Origin: Rubripirellula tenax
GTDB lineage: Bacteria > Planctomycetota > Planctomycetia > Pirellulales > Pirellulaceae
Length of the DNA: 64,000 nt
Direction of reading: 5' to 3'
Assembly (NCBI RefSeq): GCF_007860125.1
Contig: NZ_SJPW01000007.1
Coordinates: 248,001 to 312,000, forward strand
The translations under genes were made by a program, and so were the position numbers. Under the pieces are notes generated by a model. It was not told the origin of the DNA and ran no database searches. It saw nothing but the letters and a program-made list of their open reading frames with translations. Shown one piece after another: positions 46,947 through 56,514 of this stretch; positions within the stretch are counted from its first letter, which is position 1; every line of letters starts with the position of its first letter.

Positions 46947-48728
46947 TTGCATCGGCTTTGGATGGCGCGTTTGGTCGCCGGGTTCGTCACCACAATCGCG
47001 ACATATTCGCCTTCCGCCGTTGTCGCACAGACGCCCCCAGAGCAACCAGCCTGGGTTTCGTTTCCGGCACTGTTCGTCGCACAGCAGGAAGTCGCTGAAC
47101 CGATTGTGCCTGAGGGCGACGCAGCGGTTCCCCAGATTCCGAATGACCCAGAATCTGCGGCGGTTTTGGATAGCGAGCCGACGTCGTCACCGCGATACAC
47201 GCCGGATCCAGATGCCAGTTCATCAGGCGAAGCCGCGGTCACGCGAGGCGAAGGCGATCTAAGGTTGGCAGACGTCATCGCCAGCCTGTACCGCGACTAC
47301 CCATCGATAGCCGCCGCACGCCAACAGAATGCGTTGGCGAACGGCTTATTGGTCGAAGCCTATGGCGCCTTCGACACCAAACTGCAGGGCTACTCGCTGA
47401 ACGAACCGGTTGGGTTCTACCAGAACTATCGACATGGCATTGGCGTGGCCCGTGATACGTGGTGGGGAGGCTACGTTTCGGCTGGCTATCAAATCGGACG
47501 TGGTGAATTCGAGCCTTGGTATCAGGAACGTGATACCAACGATGGTGGCGAATTCAAAGTCGCGATCGTGACGCCGCTGCTGCAAGGACGGGCCATCGAC
47601 CCGCGACGTGTCGCCGTCTTTCAAGCATCGATCGATCGCCAGATGGCCGAGCCTATCGTTCAGCAATCGATCCTGGACGCTTCTCGCGACGCCGTCAACG
47701 CCTATTGGCAATGGGTTGCCGTCGGTGCGATGGTCGAAGCGCAGCGCGAACTCTTGAAGTTGGCAGAACTGCGAGGCGAACAATTCGAAGTCGGCTTCGA
47801 GGCGGGCAAGTTTGCCGAAATCGATCTGATTCTTAACCGGCAATTGATCGCCGAGCGACGCGCGAAGGTACTGGAAACGGAACAGAAGTTTCGTTCCACA
47901 GCATTCAAGTTGTCGTTGTACTTGCGAAACGAAACCGGCCAACCGTTGGTGCCACCGGATAGTTGGTTGCCGATGCACTTTCCGGTCATCGAATTGCCCG
48001 AGCTGAACGATTTCGAATCCGACTTGGCCGCGGCGCTGGCACGTCGCCCCGAGCCGCGACTGCTGCAGCTAGAGATTCGACAGATCCAATTTGATCGTCA
48101 ATTGGCTTGCAATCAAATGCTGCCGCGACTGGATTTTGTTGCCGATGGTTCGCAAGACATGGGAGCGGCCGCATCCTCAAAGAGAGACAAAGGCGACTTT
48201 GAATTGGTCATCGGCATTCAAGGCGAAGTACCGATTCAGCGGCGCAAAGCACGCGGGAAGATTCAATCGACAACCGCCAAAATCTTTCAATTGAACGAGA
48301 AGCTTCGGCTTCAGCAGAACCGAATTGGCGCCGAACTGCAAACGGCTTACAACGCGCTAGTGTTGTCTTCCCAAGTCGTCGAACAGGCCGAAATTTCACT
48401 GCGGGCCGCCTTCGATTCGCTGGAAAGGTACCGGTTTGCTTTTGAGCGTGGAAAGATCGACTTGATCTACTTGAACCTGCTGGAATCGAAAGCTAACGAA
48501 ACAGAAATCAAGCTGGTCGAAGCGCAACAGCGCTGGTTCGCAGCCCTGGCCGACATGCAGCTTGCGCTCGGTCTCGATCCTCTGGATCAGGCGATGATTG
48601 TGTCACAGTTGCCCGCATCAAGTCGGCCCGGCCCACGCAATCTGCCGCCGGCCAAGGACCTAAAACTTGATCAGTTCGAAGAAGACTGGAAGATGCACAC
48701 CCAGCCTCGCGGAGCGGACGCCGAGTGA
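46947..48728 (+). CDS. TolC-family outer membrane channel protein
   Basis: About 593 residues: a signal peptide (LVAGFVTTIATYSPSAVVAQ), a Pro/Glu-rich linker to about residue 95, then the TolC repeat with long helices (LRLADVIASLYRDYPSIAAARQQNALANGLL, RDAVNAYWQWVAVGAM, LFPLSQ-type strand regions, and FERGKIDLIYLNLLESKANETEIKLVEAQQRWFAALADMQLALG). It completes a tripartite envelope-spanning exporter with the two preceding genes. The TTG at 46947 sits about 6 bases after AAAGGG and is favoured; ATG 46962 is the alternative. Confidence 0.88.
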   Translation: MHRLWMARLVAGFVTTIATYSPSAVVAQTPPEQPAWVSFPALFVAQQEVAEPIVPEGDAAVPQIPNDPESAAVLDSEPTSSPRYTPDPDASSSGEAAVTRGEGDLRLADVIASLYRDYPSIAAARQQNALANGLLVEAYGAFDTKLQGYSLNEPVGFYQNYRHGIGVARDTWWGGYVSAGYQIGRGEFEPWYQERDTNDGGEFKVAIVTPLLQGRAIDPRRVAVFQASIDRQMAEPIVQQSILDASRDAVNAYWQWVAVGAMVEAQRELLKLAELRGEQFEVGFEAGKFAEIDLILNRQLIAERRAKVLETEQKFRSTAFKLSLYLRNETGQPLVPPDSWLPMHFPVIELPELNDFESDLAAALARRPEPRLLQLEIRQIQFDRQLACNQMLPRLDFVADGSQDMGAAASSKRDKGDFELVIGIQGEVPIQRRKARGKIQSTTAKIFQLNEKLRLQQNRIGAELQTAYNALVLSSQVVEQAEISLRAAFDSLERYRFAFERGKIDLIYLNLLESKANETEIKLVEAQQRWFAALADMQLALGLDPLDQAMIVSQLPASSRPGPRNLPPAKDLKLDQFEEDWKMHTQPRGADAE

Positions 48729-48764
48729 TTGACGAAGCAGGTTCCACAACCAGGAGCCATCGCT

Positions 48765-49811
48765 TCAATGTTCCGAAGTGTCGCCTTCGCAGTGCCCCGC
48801 CGCCGCGCGATGGATCCGATCCATGATGGCTCGCCCAAGTCCCACCGGTTCGCATTGATCGATCAGAATGACTTGCAGTCCGGATTGATCAAGCCGGCGC
48901 AGCGCCGCGAAAAGATTGTGACTGACTTCGGCAAGGACACCGTTTTGGCTGAGCGTTTCGACGCGTTCATATCGCGATGCAATTTCCGACGTCAGTGCGC
49001 GAAACGCGATCCTGCCCGTTCCGGGCGGCACAACCGAATTGACTTCGTCGTCACCAATCAATCGCAGCGGCGTTCGCGGTGAATAATGTTCGCGCATCGT
49101 TCCGGGCGAAATGAACGATGGATCGCTTTCGGACTTGTCGTTGTCGACGACGATTAAATCTGACACCTCGACCTTCAACCGGCTGGCCAGATCTTCCGCG
49201 CAAATCGTGCCGGGACGCAGGAGTCGCGGCCCCCTTTCATCGAGCAACAGGATTGTCGACTCAAGCCCCAGGTCGCAGGGGCCTCCGTCAAGAACCAGGG
49301 CGACATCATCTCCCAATCCCGATACGCAATGGTCCGCGGTCGTCGGGCTGACATACTTCGATTTGTTGGCGCTGGGTGCCGCGATCGGAAACGGACACCG
49401 TCGCAGTAGTGCCGACGCAACCGGATGTGACGGCACACGAACGGCAACCGTGTTTCGACCAGCCGTGACCAGCGATGGGATTCTTTCGTTCACCGGCAAT
49501 ACCACGGTAAACGGTCCTGGCCAAAGATCGACCAACGAATCGAGTTGCTTTTGCAACGGCCTCGACAATGGCATCCGAACCGCCCGCCCGATTTCGTCGG
49601 CCGAAGCAACGTGGACAATCAAAGGATTGCTCGAGGGTCTTCCCTTGGCCAAAAAAATCTTGGCAACGGCATCCGCATCCCAAGCATTGGCGGCCAAACC
49701 GTATACCGTCTCCGTAGGAATCGCCACCAGTTCGCCGCTGCTTAGCAATTCGCAGGCTCGATCAAGCGAATCATCGTTGGCCGGCAGGATGGTCGCTCGG
49801 ATCGGTACCAT
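48765..49811 (-). CDS. tsaC: L-threonylcarbamoyladenylate synthase (Sua5/YwlC type)
   Basis: A 348-residue Sua5-type enzyme that makes threonylcarbamoyl-AMP from threonine, bicarbonate and ATP, for the t6A37 modification of tRNAs. The YrdC domain has GELVAIPTETVYGLAANA, FLAKGRPSSNPLIVHVA, LWPGPFTVVLP and the KSKYVSPTTADH-like region. A C-terminal Sua5 domain follows the SPGTMREHYSPRTPLRLI linker. The ATG at 49811 is preferred over the TTG at 49862. It uses bicarbonate, but so general a role gives no specific link to dabAB. Converges with the TolC-like gene across 36 bases. Confidence 0.9.
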   Translation of the reverse strand: MVPIRATILPANDDSLDRACELLSSGELVAIPTETVYGLAANAWDADAVAKIFLAKGRPSSNPLIVHVASADEIGRAVRMPLSRPLQKQLDSLVDLWPGPFTVVLPVNERIPSLVTAGRNTVAVRVPSHPVASALLRRCPFPIAAPSANKSKYVSPTTADHCVSGLGDDVALVLDGGPCDLGLESTILLLDERGPRLLRPGTICAEDLASRLKVEVSDLIVVDNDKSESDPSFISPGTMREHYSPRTPLRLIGDDEVNSVVPPGTGRIAFRALTSEIASRYERVETLSQNGVLAEVSHNLFAALRRLDQSGLQVILIDQCEPVGLGRAIMDRIHRAAAGHCEGDTSEH

Positions 49812-49926
49812 TGGCGGAACAAACAGCGTAGAAAGGCAAGTGAATTGAAAACGCAAGGACAAGGCTACTGACTATCGTAGGCCAGCGCCGCGCCACGCGA
49901 CAGCATCGAGACGACAATTGCGTCGT

Positions 49927-51456
49927 TCATCGCAAGAACATTTGGTAGACGGGATTTTGCGTTTCTTCGACGCATCGATAACCAATTCGACCGAGAAACT
50001 CTTCCAGCACGTCTTGCCCACTTCGCCCCATCTGTACGCCAACAAGAATGCGCCCGAAATCGGCGCCCTGATTTCGATAGTGAAACAGGCTGATGTTCCA
50101 ATTCGGTGGCATGCAGGAAAGGAATCGCATCAAGGCACCCGGTCGCTCCGGAAACTCGAAACGGAACAGACGCTCGGTATCGGTTTCCGCCGTTAACGGG
50201 CTTCGACCGCCGACCATGTATCGCAGATGTTCTTTCGACAATTCATCGTCGACCAAGTCGATCGATTCGAAACCGGCATCGGCGAGCGTCTTTTGGATCG
50301 TACGGGCTTCATCGCGTCCGTCGGTCACCAATCCGACCAACACATGAGCTTCGCCGTGACTAGAAAAGCGATAATTGAACTCCGTGACACTGCGATCGCC
50401 TATCGCTTGGCAGAGATCTTTGAAACTTCCGCGCTCTTCGGGGATCGTTACCGCCAACAACGCCTCGCGATCTTCGCCGACTTCGGCCCTTTCAGCAACA
50501 AATCGCAACCGGTCGAAGTTCATGTTCGCGCCGCAGGTGATCGCGATCAGGCTTTCGTCTTTCAGGTTGTGAAGGGCGGCGTACTGTTTCAGCCCTGCGA
50601 TGCCGATCGCTCCGGCCGGTTCAAGGATGCTGCGTGTGTCTTCGAAGGCGTCTTTGATCGCTGCGCAAACGTCGTCGGTGTCGACGACAATAAAATCGTC
50701 GACCAATTCGCGAGTCAATCGAAACGTCTCTTCGCCGACAACCTTCACGGCGGTTCCGTCGGAAAACAATCCAACTTCGCCAAGCGAAACGCGTATTCCC
50801 GCTTTTACGGAACGGATCATCGCATCAGAGTCTGTCATTTGGACACCGATGATGCGAATATCGGGGCGGACGGCTTTGACGTAAGCGGCAACACCCGATA
50901 TCAATCCGCCGCCGCCGATCGCAACGAACAGAGCATGTATCGGATGTTGATGCTGACGCAGGATCTCCATCCCGATCGTTCCTTGGCCTGCGATCACATC
51001 GGGATCGTCAAACGGGTGAACGAAAACCAATTGGTCGCGCTGGGCCAGGACCATCGCGTGGCCATGGGCCTCGGAGTAGCTCTCGCCGAAAAAAATGACG
51101 TCACCGCCGAGTGCTTTCACCGCATCGGACTTCAATTTCGGCGTCGTGACGGGCATCACGATGGTTGCGCGGCATTCCAACCGCGCTGCGGCCAGCGCGA
51201 CCCCCTGGGCATGATTGCCAGCCGAAGCGCACACGACACCGCGCGCCCTCTGATCGGGCGACAACCGAATCATCTTGTTGTACGCCCCGCGCAGCTTGAA
51301 ACTGAAGACAGGCTGAGTGTCCTCGCGTTTCAGCCAGACGCGATTGCCCAGTCTTGAAGAAAGCTTTGGAGCAATCTCGAGCGCAGACTCAATGGCGACG
51401 TCGTATACCGGAGCTGTGAGGATCCGTTGCAAATAGTCGAGAAGTGTGTTTTCCAT
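49927..51456 (-). CDS. ilvA: Biosynthetic threonine ammonia-lyase
   Basis: A 509-residue PLP enzyme converting threonine to 2-oxobutyrate, the first step of isoleucine synthesis. Lys54 in FSFKLRGAYNKM is the Schiff-base lysine; VCASAGNHAQGVALAA and AIGGGGLISGVAAY are the substrate- and phosphate-binding loops. Two C-terminal ACT-like regulatory regions (about 325-500) mark the feedback-regulated biosynthetic form. ATG 51456 chosen; the GTG at 51474 is possible. Divergent from ppc. Confidence 0.95.
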   Translation of the reverse strand: MENTLLDYLQRILTAPVYDVAIESALEIAPKLSSRLGNRVWLKREDTQPVFSFKLRGAYNKMIRLSPDQRARGVVCASAGNHAQGVALAAARLECRATIVMPVTTPKLKSDAVKALGGDVIFFGESYSEAHGHAMVLAQRDQLVFVHPFDDPDVIAGQGTIGMEILRQHQHPIHALFVAIGGGGLISGVAAYVKAVRPDIRIIGVQMTDSDAMIRSVKAGIRVSLGEVGLFSDGTAVKVVGEETFRLTRELVDDFIVVDTDDVCAAIKDAFEDTRSILEPAGAIGIAGLKQYAALHNLKDESLIAITCGANMNFDRLRFVAERAEVGEDREALLAVTIPEERGSFKDLCQAIGDRSVTEFNYRFSSHGEAHVLVGLVTDGRDEARTIQKTLADAGFESIDLVDDELSKEHLRYMVGGRSPLTAETDTERLFRFEFPERPGALMRFLSCMPPNWNISLFHYRNQGADFGRILVGVQMGRSGQDVLEEFLGRIGYRCVEETQNPVYQMFLR

Positions 51457-51632
51457 CACTGCTATTTTCGCCACCCGCGATGCTTCCGCAATGGTGATCC
51501 GTGCGGAAAACCGCCGATCTTAGTCGACGAAACTCGTACCGTCTGGAAATCACGTCTCGAAGTCGGGGGTGTCAGGTGCCGCCAGCGGCGTTTGTGGTCA
51601 AAACAGACGACGCTAGTAATGCGCCCGACTTG

Positions 51633-51653
51633 CCTTTTGGCCGCGTCAAAAGG
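51633..51653. promoter_or_regulatory. Inverted repeat between ilvA and ppc
   Basis: CCTTTTG (51633-51639) and CAAAAGG (51647-51653) are perfect arms around GCCGCGT, 62 bases upstream of the ppc start in a 258-base divergent region. It could be an operator or a leader hairpin. No regulator gene is adjacent. Confidence 0.35.
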
Positions 51654-51714
51654 AAACTGCAGTTCCGTTCGCCCATGCAAGCTACATCTTCCCGCCACAA
51701 TCTTGGATAGTGAA

Positions 51715-54492
51715 ATGCCAACCGAGTCGAAATCGTCGGAACGCCTACGTGATGAAATCGCCATGTTGGGGCATCTGCTGGGCGAGACGATTCGCGAGGT
51801 CGCGGGCGATAATGCACTTTACATCGTGGAAGATTTGCGTCGGTTGGCGTGGGACAATCGCACCGGCCAGCCCGCCGCAGCGAGTCGGCTGAGCGGATCG
51901 ATCGCGTCGTTGAAGCCGCCCCAACTTCGCGTGGTCATTCGAGCCTTCAGTATATTCTTGGATTTGTTAAACCTGTCCGAGGACCGCCAACGCGTCCGAG
52001 TGCTTCGGGCACGAGAGCAAAATACATTGGCGAGCGAACGGGGCGAAACGATCGCCAGCGCGATGATGCAATTGAAAGCAGCCGGTCGGACGGAAGGCGA
52101 GATCCAGCACCTGTTGGATCAACTGCACGTCGAATTGGTGTTCACGGCGCACCCCACCGAAGCGAAGCGACGAAGCGTCAGAAGCAAGTTGAAGACAATT
52201 CGCGAACTGTTGAGCGAACATGACGTCGAAACACGGCCGGACAAAATCGCTCGTATTGAACGGTTGATTCAAACGGAGCTGGCAAAGCTGTGGCAGACCA
52301 ACTTCATTCGCCCCTGGCGACCGTCGGTGATTCAAGAGGTCCAGCGCGCGCTTTCGATCAAGCCCATCCTGTGGGAAGTCGTGCCGCAAAACTTGAGCGA
52401 GCTTCGTCAGTCGCTTGCCGAGGCCTACCCCGGTCACAAATTCAAAATCAAACCGTGCGTCACGTATGGTTCGTGGATCGGCGGCGACCGCGATGGGCAC
52501 CCGGGTGTTACGGCGGAGGTTACCGAGCAAACATTTCAGTGGCTAAGAGAAGCCGCGTTCGAATTTCATTCGTCCACCCATCATGATTTGTATGACTCGT
52601 TGAGTTTGTCGGATTTGCAAACGACTTGGGGACATGATTTGGGCCAACGGATCACCGAGGCGGTGGTGCGATGGCCGGAAGTGGAGGCGCGCATTTCAAA
52701 AATCCCACCCGATGAACTGTGTCGTCGTTGGCTATCCGTCATGAAATGGCGACTCGACAAGACGGCAAAGATCGCACTGGGCGGCGAGCCCGTCTTTGGC
52801 AGCTACGCGGATCCAGACGAGATGATCGAAGACGTCGACGCGTTGCTTGAATCGGTCACCAAGTACCCGGGCGGTGATCTATTGGCGGAAGAAGTCAACG
52901 TTTGGCGAGATCAGATCGCGGCGTTCGGTTTCCATTTGACGTGTTTAGATGTGCGCCAAGATGCGAGACAGTATCGCGGTGTCATGAACGAAATCCTTGC
53001 CGCATGCGGATTGGGCGCCAGCGCCGAGGCCGTGGATGCTCTCGACGAAAAACAGCGTCAGAAACTGTTGATCGAATCGCTCGATCGAGACTTGGTTTTT
53101 GGCAAAGATCCGATGGATGCGGCGACGCTGTCGCCGGAAGCTCGTGATACGTTGGAATTGTTTCGCGTTTTGCACCAAGTGATGCGATCCTATGGTCAAC
53201 GTGCGATCGGCGAACACGTCATCAGCATGACGCAGACGCCCAGCGACGTGCTGACGGTCCTTTGGTTGTGGCGTCAAACAGGAAAGAATTTTTCCGATTG
53301 CGACGAGTACAAAACGCGATTGCCGATATCGCCATTGTTCGAAACGATCGAAGACCTGCAGAACGGACCTGCGATTTTGAAGGACCTGTTTGCCATTCCC
53401 GAATACCGCGATCACATCACGGCCCAGGGAAATCAACAACCGGTTATGCTGGGGTATTCCGACAGCACGAAAGACGGCGGCTATCTGTCGGCATGTTGGT
53501 CCCTGTACCGGGCACAGCAGCAGTTGCAGTGCGTTGCGTCAGAGCTGGGCGTTGAGCTGACGTTTTTCCATGGTCGCGGAGGATCGCTGGGCCGAGGGGG
53601 CGGACCGACCGCGCGAGCGATTCGGTCGTTGCCCGTCGGCACGTTCCGCGGTGCGTTGCGATTGACCGAGCAAGGCGAAGTGTTGGCGGATCGTTACGAC
53701 GACAAGCACATCGCCCATCGACACCTCGAACAAGTCGTTTGGTCGTCATTGCTGGCCGGCGGCGATCCGCCGACGGCTGACCCGAACGAGTGGACGGACA
53801 TGCTAGACGGGATGGCGAAACAATCGTTCGCGCATTACCGCAAGTTGATCGAACAGCCCGATTTCGTTCGCTTCTTTCGGCTGGCAACTCCGGTTGATGA
53901 AGTCGAACAACTGCCGATCGGCTCGCGTCCGTCGCGACGACGCGGGGGTGCCAGCCTATCGGATTTGCGAGCGATTCCGTGGGTGTTCTCTTGGACGCAG
54001 TGTCGATGCTTGATTCCCGCCTGGTACGGATTGGGCACCGCAACGGCGACGGTGCTGGAAACGCCCGGTGCTGTTGAGCAGTTGCAAGCGATGTACAAGC
54101 AATGGCCCTTCTTTCAAGCAACCATCGACAACGCAGAGCTGGCAATCGCGAAATCCGACATGGAGATTTCAGGATACTATGCGTCGTTGGCGGACCAGAG
54201 CGAGAACCTGAAGACGATCAGTGAAATGATCAAAGACGAACACGCGCGGTCGCTGGGTGCGATTCTGCACATCACCGGGCGCGAGTCTTTGCTGGCGGGA
54301 ACGCCTTGGTTGAAGGAATCGATCCGAGTTCGAAATCGTTACATCGATCCGCTGAACTTGATCCAAGTCGAACTTCTCAGCCGGTTGCGAGCTGGATCAC
54401 AGGACCCAGACGACGAGAGCCAAAAAGAACTGCAACACCTGGCAAGGCTTTCGATCAACGGTCTCGCGTCGGGGATGCGGACGAGTGGCTAG
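51715..54492 (+). CDS. ppc: Phosphoenolpyruvate carboxylase
   Basis: A 925-residue enzyme that carboxylates PEP with bicarbonate to oxaloacetate, the main anaplerotic reaction. Diagnostic motifs: VFTAHPTEAKRRS with His146, GSWIGGDRDGHPGVT, LGYSDSTKDGGYLSACW and FFHGRGGSLGRGGGP with His619, the catalytic glycine-rich loop. The C-terminus ends SINGLASGMRTSG; canonical enzymes end in NG-type termini for allosteric binding, and NGLASGMRTSG is close. ATG 51715 chosen over the long upstream in-frame extension. Bicarbonate dependence links it to DabAB 8 kb upstream (inference). Confidence 0.95.
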   Translation: MPTESKSSERLRDEIAMLGHLLGETIREVAGDNALYIVEDLRRLAWDNRTGQPAAASRLSGSIASLKPPQLRVVIRAFSIFLDLLNLSEDRQRVRVLRAREQNTLASERGETIASAMMQLKAAGRTEGEIQHLLDQLHVELVFTAHPTEAKRRSVRSKLKTIRELLSEHDVETRPDKIARIERLIQTELAKLWQTNFIRPWRPSVIQEVQRALSIKPILWEVVPQNLSELRQSLAEAYPGHKFKIKPCVTYGSWIGGDRDGHPGVTAEVTEQTFQWLREAAFEFHSSTHHDLYDSLSLSDLQTTWGHDLGQRITEAVVRWPEVEARISKIPPDELCRRWLSVMKWRLDKTAKIALGGEPVFGSYADPDEMIEDVDALLESVTKYPGGDLLAEEVNVWRDQIAAFGFHLTCLDVRQDARQYRGVMNEILAACGLGASAEAVDALDEKQRQKLLIESLDRDLVFGKDPMDAATLSPEARDTLELFRVLHQVMRSYGQRAIGEHVISMTQTPSDVLTVLWLWRQTGKNFSDCDEYKTRLPISPLFETIEDLQNGPAILKDLFAIPEYRDHITAQGNQQPVMLGYSDSTKDGGYLSACWSLYRAQQQLQCVASELGVELTFFHGRGGSLGRGGGPTARAIRSLPVGTFRGALRLTEQGEVLADRYDDKHIAHRHLEQVVWSSLLAGGDPPTADPNEWTDMLDGMAKQSFAHYRKLIEQPDFVRFFRLATPVDEVEQLPIGSRPSRRRGGASLSDLRAIPWVFSWTQCRCLIPAWYGLGTATATVLETPGAVEQLQAMYKQWPFFQATIDNAELAIAKSDMEISGYYASLADQSENLKTISEMIKDEHARSLGAILHITGRESLLAGTPWLKESIRVRNRYIDPLNLIQVELLSRLRAGSQDPDDESQKELQHLARLSINGLASGMRTSG

Positions 54493-54499
54493 GGCGACA

Positions 54500-55408
54500 A
54501 TGCGATTGCTGCTCTTGATCGGTTACGGGATTATCGCGGTGACGACGCGAGCCGAGGATCATGCTGTCGTTGGTTACCTTCCCGATTACCGAATCGATGC
54601 ATGGTTGGGTGATCCGGGGCCGGTCACTGACCTTGTCTATTTCGGGCTGCAACCGAACGAAGATGGCACACTCAGCGATGATGTGATCAGTGATAAAGTT
54701 GTCGAAAAGCTTCGACGAATCAAAAGCCGATCGAGTGTCACGCTTTGGTTGACCGTGGGCGGCTGGGGACGATCGACGGGCTTTTCAAAGCTGGCGGCTG
54801 ATCCTGCCGATCGGAAACGTTTCATCGACGCTTTGCGCAGACTTTGCTTACGAACGGGTTTTGACGGCGTCGATTACGACTGGGAACATCCACAGAATGA
54901 CGCCGAGTCTCAGTCGTATTCAGCCTTGATTTGCGAAACGAAAAGTACGCTGGGCCCCATCGGATTGCGGGTCTCGGTCGCGCAGGCGGGATGGCAGGAT
55001 TTGGGTGCCGCAACTTACCGATGCCTCGATCGCGTTCATTTGATGGCCTACGATCATGATTTCCCACAAGCGACTCTGGAGAAAGCGAAAGAAGACGTCC
55101 AGAAGCTCATCGACTTTGGGTGTCCCAGATCAAAAATCTGCTTGGGCATCCCTTTCTACGGTCGCAACGCAGCAAGGCAGTCGCGAACCTATGCGGAGCT
55201 GACGTCTGCGGGCGCCGTGAATTCCAAGGTATCGACGATCAACGGGTTCGCATTCAATTCCGTCGGCGATGTTTGCGAGAAGGTTGGATACGCGAGTCGC
55301 GAGGGATTGGCCGGAATCATGATTTGGGAGATAACGCAAGATTCGAACGGGTCGCTATCGTTGCTTGACGCGATCGAGAAGGAATACGCAGCGCAACCGC
55401 GACGTTAA
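54500..55408 (+). CDS. Secreted glycoside hydrolase family 18 protein
   Basis: A 302-residue protein with a signal peptide (MRLLLLIGYGIIAVTTRAE) and a GH18 barrel. The catalytic signature DxxDxDxE is complete: Asp122, Asp125, Asp127 and Glu129 in FDGVDYDWEHP. VVGYLPDYRID starts strand 1, and GLAGIMIWEITQDSNG is the conserved tryptophan strand 8. Chitinase or N-acetylglucosaminidase-type activity is likely; the exact glycan is unknown. No carbohydrate-binding module is present. ATG 54500 chosen; a GTG at 54485 would overlap the ppc stop. Confidence 0.88.
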   Translation: MRLLLLIGYGIIAVTTRAEDHAVVGYLPDYRIDAWLGDPGPVTDLVYFGLQPNEDGTLSDDVISDKVVEKLRRIKSRSSVTLWLTVGGWGRSTGFSKLAADPADRKRFIDALRRLCLRTGFDGVDYDWEHPQNDAESQSYSALICETKSTLGPIGLRVSVAQAGWQDLGAATYRCLDRVHLMAYDHDFPQATLEKAKEDVQKLIDFGCPRSKICLGIPFYGRNAARQSRTYAELTSAGAVNSKVSTINGFAFNSVGDVCEKVGYASREGLAGIMIWEITQDSNGSLSLLDAIEKEYAAQPRR

Positions 55409-55467
55409 CGGTGGCCGCGACGAATCGAGCTACCGATTTGATGTCGGCCGTCTTCCGTTCCGCGAAA

Positions 55468-55507
55468 GTTCGCTTCCGAAACATGGTTTCGCGGGGCGAG
55501 AGCGAAC
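55468..55507. terminator. Nested hairpin in a convergent region
   Basis: Outer arms GTTCGCT (55468-55474) and AGCGAAC (55501-55507) enclose inner arms CGAAAC (55477-55482) and GTTTCG (55486-55491) with a three-base ATG loop. It lies in the 181-base gap between the convergent GH18 and MerR-like genes and is a plausible bidirectional terminator. No U-tract. Confidence 0.4.
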
Positions 55508-55589
55508 CAGTGATTTCCGAAAAAGAACGGATAGGCCGTTGACGACTTACGCTACAGCTTCGGCCCGTACAACGCGTTGCCGTGGAAAG

Positions 55590-56483
55590 CTAGTTTCCAG
55601 CGAGGTCCAACAGCATTACCGCCGCGAGAGCGGACAACTGCTGCAGGTTGTCACAGTGGGCCGTGTATCGCATCCGTGAACGAATCGAGTCCGTCAACGC
55701 GCGGCCGCCCATAATCAGCGTAACATCGTCGTTCAACTGACCGGCAAACCGAACTTCTTCGGCAACGAACGTCGTGGCATTGGAGATCGACGAAACGCTC
55801 ATCCAAACCAACTTTGCATCATGATCGAATGCCGCCTGACGAAAACTCTCTAGCGGCAGATCACTGCCAAGGTTGATCGTGTTCCAACCCGATTCCCGCA
55901 GCGCCAAGTCGACGAGCGCCGTCGGAACTTGGTACGGGTCACCAGATGGTGTTCCACCTATGGCGGTAGGAGCCGACTCACTGCAGGAAGGCAATTCTGA
56001 TTTCATTTCGTCAATCAAGCGTATGCAAATTGCGCATGCACGTCGCTCTTGGTAGGGATCCACTTCCTTGGATTTCCAAGCATCTCCCATTTCATGCATG
56101 GCTTCGGTGACCAAACCGCCGACTACTTCGGATCGACTGCCCCCGTCCTGAAGCCGCTTCCTCAATAGTCGGCGGCAACCGGCTTCATCGCCGACAGAAA
56201 TCATTCGGCAAAAATCGGCCGAATCGGACGTCGACTCGCCCGGAATGGATTGGCAGCGAGCAACGCCCAACATCGGAAGTCCGAGTACTTCCGGCGCCAC
56301 CAAGGCTCGCCCCGATGTCCGCAAATAATGCTGCAAGCCGTCCAGGGTGATCCTGCGATGGCCACCCGCTGTGCGAACCGTTGGAATCGCGCCCGAATCA
56401 CACCATCGCTTTACCGACGACTCACTCGATAAAAGAGCCTCGGAAATCTGCTTGGGCGAATATTGCGGCTGGTGAGCGGCCAT
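55590..56483 (-). CDS. CarH/LitR-like MerR regulator with altered B12-binding residues
   Basis: A 297-residue regulator. Residues 8-60 form a MerR helix-turn-helix (SPKQISEALLSSESSVKRWCDSGAIP, RTAGGHRRIT). Residues ~95-180 match the helical B12-binding-2 domain, and 180-295 the cobalamin Rossmann domain (TALVDLALRESGWNTINLGSDLP). In CarH the W-x9-EH motif and the DxHxxG His bind B12; here the first is W136-x9-E146-Arg and the second D182-P-Y184. Cobalamin binding through His is therefore not expected. The ATG at 56483 is used; the upstream extension is not conserved-like. Divergent from a sigma-70 gene. Confidence 0.8.
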   Translation of the reverse strand: MAAHQPQYSPKQISEALLSSESSVKRWCDSGAIPTVRTAGGHRRITLDGLQHYLRTSGRALVAPEVLGLPMLGVARCQSIPGESTSDSADFCRMISVGDEAGCRRLLRKRLQDGGSRSEVVGGLVTEAMHEMGDAWKSKEVDPYQERRACAICIRLIDEMKSELPSCSESAPTAIGGTPSGDPYQVPTALVDLALRESGWNTINLGSDLPLESFRQAAFDHDAKLVWMSVSSISNATTFVAEEVRFAGQLNDDVTLIMGGRALTDSIRSRMRYTAHCDNLQQLSALAAVMLLDLAGN

Positions 56484-56501
56484 GGGTCCCCGACTACTAA
56501 A

Positions 56502-56514
56502 TGAACGTTTTGAA
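56502..56514. promoter_or_regulatory. Half-site resembling the sigma-gene operator
   Basis: TGAACGTTTTGAA, just upstream of the CarH-like start, differs from the left half of the palindrome at 56675 (TGGACGTTTTGGA) at two positions, both A/G. It may allow autoregulation by the same protein. Confidence 0.3.
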
